A DNA stretch of 64,000 bases from Chitinophagaceae bacterium. Its GTDB lineage: Bacteria > Bacteroidota > Bacteroidia > Chitinophagales > Chitinophagaceae. The stretch is from assembly GCA_019638475.1 (NCBI GenBank), contig JAHBTR010000005.1:124001-188000 (forward strand), read 5' to 3'. A model generated the notes under the pieces. That model made no database searches, was not told the DNA's origin, and was given only the letters and a program-made list of their open reading frames with translations. The translations under genes were made by a program, and so were the position numbers. Each line of letters begins with the position of its first letter. Positions within the stretch are counted from its first letter, which is position 1. Below, piece after piece: positions 61,701 to 64,000 of the stretch.

Positions 61701-64000
61701 TTAGCTGCCATTGTAAACGAAGCATTGTTACACTTAGACTGGTTGCTACCTGCGTTTGCTGTAGTAGTGGTTGTATTGGTTAAAGTTACATTACTGCTGG
61801 TAGAACAGCTGCCTTTGGTAATTGTCCATTTTAATACAACAGGGGAACTTGTTACTGTAACATTCGTTGTTGCTGAATTTACATTTGATATAGTTGCTGA
61901 ACCACTTACTACACTCCATGTACCTGTTTCGCCACTGCCTGCTGCATTGGCTGCCATTGTAAATGAAGCATTGTTACACTTAGACTGGTTGCCACCTGCG
62001 TTTGCTATAGTAGTGGTTGTATTAGTTAATACTACGTTAGCAGATACAGCAGGACAATTAGGTGTAGTAATGGTCCACTTCAAAGTAGCAGGTGAAGATG
62101 TAACTGTTACATTGGTAGTGGGTGAATTTACATTTGATATAATTGCTGAACCACTTACTACACTCCATGTACCTGTAGAACCTGATGGTGCAGGAGTAGC
62201 TGCCATTGTAAATGATGCATTATTGCACTTGCTTTGATTGCTGCCTGCATTGGTAACTGTAGGACAAGGCTCACAAGGCGTATAAGACTTAATAAGTATA
62301 TCGTCTATATATACATAAGAGTCAAAATTACAGCCATTCTTTTGCACACCGCTCAGGCGATATTTAAAGTTGGAATTGTAATAGCTGACAGGAATAGGAA
62401 GTGTAATAGTATTCCATGTACCTGAACCATAAGTATCGGCCAATTGTTTTGAAGTCATGGATAAAACATTCGTCCATGTACTTCCATTATTGCTGGAAAA
62501 TTCTACTGTAAATGTGTAACATGTATTGGAAGAAGAAACAGAATATGTATATAATTTAAAACTCAATTCTGCATTACTTGCACTGCTCAAATTAACAGTA
62601 GGTGAGGTAGCTCTTGCAGTGCTTGCAGATTGTCCATTGTTATTGTAGTTAACAATTTTTAATGCATTTGGCGATGATTGATAAAAAGCATCATTTACTA
62701 CAATAGTTGACTTGTCAGTATTAGAAGTTGCACTCCAAGTACCTATTGAACCTGTAAATGTGGAACTGATGGGTGCAGTAAATCCTGTATTAAAGCTATT
62801 GGGAAAACTTTCGTTTGAAATAGTAGTTGATACTAATGTAACAGTTTTAGTAACCACATTGCTGTAACAAGTAAAACCGCTTACCGTAGTAGATCTTCTG
62901 TATTGTGTAGTTTGTGTTAATTGCCCTGGGCTGTAATTTTGAGAAGTTGCACCTCCAATATTTGTCCATGTATTTCCGCCATTTGTACTTTGCTGCCACT
63001 GGTAGCTTTGATTTTGAGGCGTTCCATCGCTTAAACAATAATTGTTCTTAGAACTTTCATTAGTACCTGTAATAGTGGTTGGTGTGTAATTACAACTTCC
63101 TGTTTGATTGCCTGTTATAGTACCTGCATACACTATTAAAACCCTTACTTCATTGGAGTAAACAGGATTAGCACCTGTACCTCCACTACAATCCCTCCAT
63201 GCTTTACGACGATAAATAGTTGTTTTGGTTACACTACCCGCAGAATAAGTAGTAGAATTTGCTCCTGAAATATCAGTAAATGAACCACAACTTTGCAGCC
63301 TTTGCCATTGGTATTTAATAGTGCCGCCTGTGCCACCACTTGCTGCTGAACTGCTGGTAAAAGCAGCAGCAGTAAATGAACCACAATTTTGCTGATTAGC
63401 AGCAACTGTACCACCACTTGTTAATCCTACACAAGAAACAGTACACTCAGGTAAACAAGCCAAAAATGGTTGATGGTGAACTTCACCGCCATTTAGTGTA
63501 ACATTTTGTGCAATAATTTGTCCCTCAATATTGCCATTATGATTTTTTGTAAATGAGCCATTGGGAACAAATACAGTTCCATAAATAGTTGCAGCACCAG
63601 ATAAAGTAACAGTACCTGTATTATTGTAAAAATTGTAAATAATATATTGACCCGCCGATGGTCCAATACCTGCAAAGGTTGGAGCATTCCATGTAAAACT
63701 GCTTGTTCTGTTTATATTTACTACTAAAGGTTGCGTAGCTGACGGTTGGTTATTAAATGTAAATTGTGTGATAGCATTTAATTGTGTATTCGTAATGTTT
63801 AATACATTAATTTTATTTGCTGCTAATGTAATGCTATAATTACCGCTGCCTACAGATAAAATATTCAATGAACTTGCACAAGGGGCACTTGCATTGAAGC
63901 CTGACATTTTTGTTGCTTCGGAAGCCAATGTTGTAAATGCCGTATTAAAGTTGATACCGTGAGCTTTGGTTGCCTCAGGGTCGGTATGCACTTTCTGAGA
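58724..64000 (-). CDS. Giant T9SS adhesin, C-terminal part
   Basis: 1758 codons are visible and the frame runs past the window edge, so the N-terminus and signal peptide are missing. Domain order from the visible start: a choice-of-anchor A domain (about 1-170, with HTDPEATKAHGINFNTAFTT and NHNGNIEGQIIAQN), Ig/PKD-like repeats with paired cysteines (about 180-385), a jelly-roll/MAM-like domain (about 390-575), four ~82-aa tandem repeats (about 580-905), two SdrD B-like domains (about 910-1140, each with the calcium-type DIDNDGIQDSGEPGI or a variant), a long thrombospondin type 3 array (about 1170-1480: DSDGDGxxD units), and a T9SS type A sorting domain at the end (HPNPAVNYF, about 1670-1755). 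A calcium-stabilised surface stalk or adhesin. Confidence 0.9.
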   Translation of the reverse strand, partial: SQKVHTDPEATKAHGINFNTAFTTLASEATKMSGFNASAPCASSLNILSVGSGNYSITLAANKINVLNITNTQLNAITQFTFNNQPSATQPLVVNINRTSSFTWNAPTFAGIGPSAGQYIIYNFYNNTGTVTLSGAATIYGTVFVPNGSFTKNHNGNIEGQIIAQNVTLNGGEVHHQPFLACLPECTVSCVGLTSGGTVAANQQNCGSFTAAAFTSSSAASGGTGGTIKYQWQRLQSCGSFTDISGANSTTYSAGSVTKTTIYRRKAWRDCSGGTGANPVYSNEVRVLIVYAGTITGNQTGSCNYTPTTITGTNESSKNNYCLSDGTPQNQSYQWQQSTNGGNTWTNIGGATSQNYSPGQLTQTTQYRRSTTVSGFTCYSNVVTKTVTLVSTTISNESFPNSFNTGFTAPISSTFTGSIGTWSATSNTDKSTIVVNDAFYQSSPNALKIVNYNNNGQSASTARATSPTVNLSSASNAELSFKLYTYSVSSSNTCYTFTVEFSSNNGSTWTNVLSMTSKQLADTYGSGTWNTITLPIPVSYYNSNFKYRLSGVQKNGCNFDSYVYIDDILIKSYTPCEPCPTVTNAGSNQSKCNNASFTMAATPAPSGSTGTWSVVSGSAIISNVNSPTTNVTVTSSPATLKWTITTPNCPAVSANVVLTNTTTTIANAGGNQSKCNNASFTMAANAAGSGETGTWSVVSGSATISNVNSATTNVTVTSSPVVLKWTITKGSCSTSSNVTLTNTTTTTANAGSNQSKCNNASFTMAANAAGSGETGTWSVVSGSATISNVNSATTNVTVTSSPAVLKWTITKGSCSTSSNVTLTNTTVTTANAGSNQTKCGVSSFTMAANAAGSGETGKWSVVGGSATISNVNSPTTNVTVTSSSATLRWTITKGSCSSTSDVVLTVSGAYTLGDFVWWDIDNDGIQDSGEPGIAGITVKLYADANGNNIPDGAALATTTTNSSGAYSFTNLCGGKYVVSVVLPSGYEQGTTTGTSSDPNNSTTNDNNGITIYNTNEVRSNSINLTANNPRVDFGLKGKLNLGNFVWIDKCNYGFKDAAEVGYSGATVRLYLDNNGDNLPDGAAIATTTTNSNGIYGFSNIAPGKYIVGVVLPAKYAATQTTVNSPNPDSDTDNDNNGIRTSGGILYSNYITLTFGGEPASGVDGDGTNGNLTLDFGIAIDTDGDGIPDIIDIDDDNDGITDVNESGGYDPLGDCDGDCIPNYLDPTPGPGCPAWVDCNGDGINDFYDWDLDGIINSLDLDSDNDGILDVVEARPNGIAFTNFTNGMINGNDSDGNGLLSSADNGSGFNNQHLNGLIPQDMDRDGTPNFLDLDSDGDGLTDLTEALGEYSSTGVVGGADTDGDGVRGEYFGSNQPYVADNINGFGAKGITPIDSDGDGKPDAYDIDSDNDGITDNTEAQATCSFKMPTGNDCDGDGVDDAYDIGGCNPCARTSGGLSPFDKDGDSVPDYLDTDTDNDGVLDIYEGHTVKTSNYWATSTGDADKDGLMDYFDGFNILTASENFWRNAINNNMGTNGSWDTGIGPTGSISQLPKSRQGDCNVGDRDWRDFFILPVTLLDFRGNVNNEGIAKLSWSVTAEINMSYYELERSTTGNEFVKVAKIMANNPSSSAAISDYSVKDDIAGLSGIVYYRLKLVEKDENYKYSKVLSFKLVKNGQSGIAVHPNPAVNYFTLKVTAEKEKNALIRVVDMMGRTLITKQTNVLKGINTISFNDISKLSAGTYSVQVIMNNEVFIEKLIVTK
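61280..62262 (-). repeat. Four 246-bp tandem repeats inside the adhesin
   Basis: The period is 246 bp (82 aa), for example ACTGCCTTTGGTAATTGTCC recurring at about 61565 and 61811. Each unit reads ANAGSNQSKCNNASFTMAA through WSVVSGSATISNVN to WTITKGSCST. Copies 2 and 3 (protein order) are almost identical, so unequal crossing-over could change their number. Long antisense frames here are by-products of the repeat. Confidence 0.9.

Noticed and set aside
61515..62237. A 240-codon plus-strand reading frame
   Set aside because: It lies antisense to the four tandem repeats of the adhesin, repeats with the same 246-bp period, and has Val/Leu/Thr-rich low-complexity sequence. It is a by-product of the repeat.

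Overview
The window looks like chromosome from a low-GC member of the Bacteroidota, most likely near the Chitinophagaceae. The signs are two very large secreted proteins with type IX secretion (T9SS) C-terminal sorting domains, a GldA-type ABC ATPase, a long (~310 aa) NusB, a citrate synthase resembling the mitochondrial enzyme, DUF3078 and DUF1573 proteins, LptC and LptF/G in Bacteroidota form, and several start-proximal TAnnTTTG boxes (the Bacteroidota -7 element). I saw no rRNA, tRNA, phage, transposase, plasmid or CRISPR locus.

Layout. 0-13.2 kb: end of a TPR protein and ribH on +, then a long minus-strand run: def, ruvX, fbp, a fused oligopeptide-type ABC ATPase, a 1340-aa T9SS surface protein, lptC, an outer-membrane protein and coaX. 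13.4-15.6 kb: groES-groEL behind a sigma-54-like promoter. 15.7-24.6 kb (minus): citrate synthase, an LptF/G permease, a histone H1-like protein, rplU-rpmA, a ddl/PASTA/rhodanese group and an MBOAT/SGNH acyl-transfer pair. 24.8-28 kb (+): a small membrane protein with gldA, a four-helix-bundle protein among repeats, and enolase. 28.4-38 kb: an S9 peptidase, two small lipoprotein genes around a duplicated promoter, a nucleotidyltransferase pair inserted at the 3' end of uvrB, uvrB and htpG. 38-45 kb: a GT-C-type membrane protein, a FAD oxidoreductase, and an accessory patch with a truncated WYL regulator, a SpoU methyltransferase and two decayed toxin-antitoxin loci. 45-58.7 kb: nusB, DUF1573, yajC, an ABC-F ATPase (minus), DUF3078, an M14 peptidase, a third decayed toxin-antitoxin locus, and a deacetylase/small membrane protein/Na+ symporter/GH13 group. 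58.7-64 kb: the C-terminal 1758 codons of a T9SS adhesin that continues past the window edge.

Most genes are housekeeping: cofactors (ribH, coaX), carbon metabolism (fbp, eno, citrate synthase), envelope building (lptC, LptF/G, ddl), protein folding and turnover (groESL, htpG, def, peptidases) and DNA repair (uvrB, ruvX). The novelty lies between and inside them. Short G-rich tandem repeats fill several intergenic gaps and could form quadruplexes. A second, palindromic repeat family lies between groES and groEL and has three in-frame copies inside htpG. A small nucleotidyltransferase cassette is bracketed by a second, diverged copy of the uvrB 3' end. Three toxin-antitoxin loci keep the antitoxin-like gene while the toxin is broken, each by a different kind of lesion. 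A 170-bp promoter/leader is duplicated around a lipoprotein gene, and the gene behind the second copy is split exactly at an A_AAA_AAG slippery heptamer.
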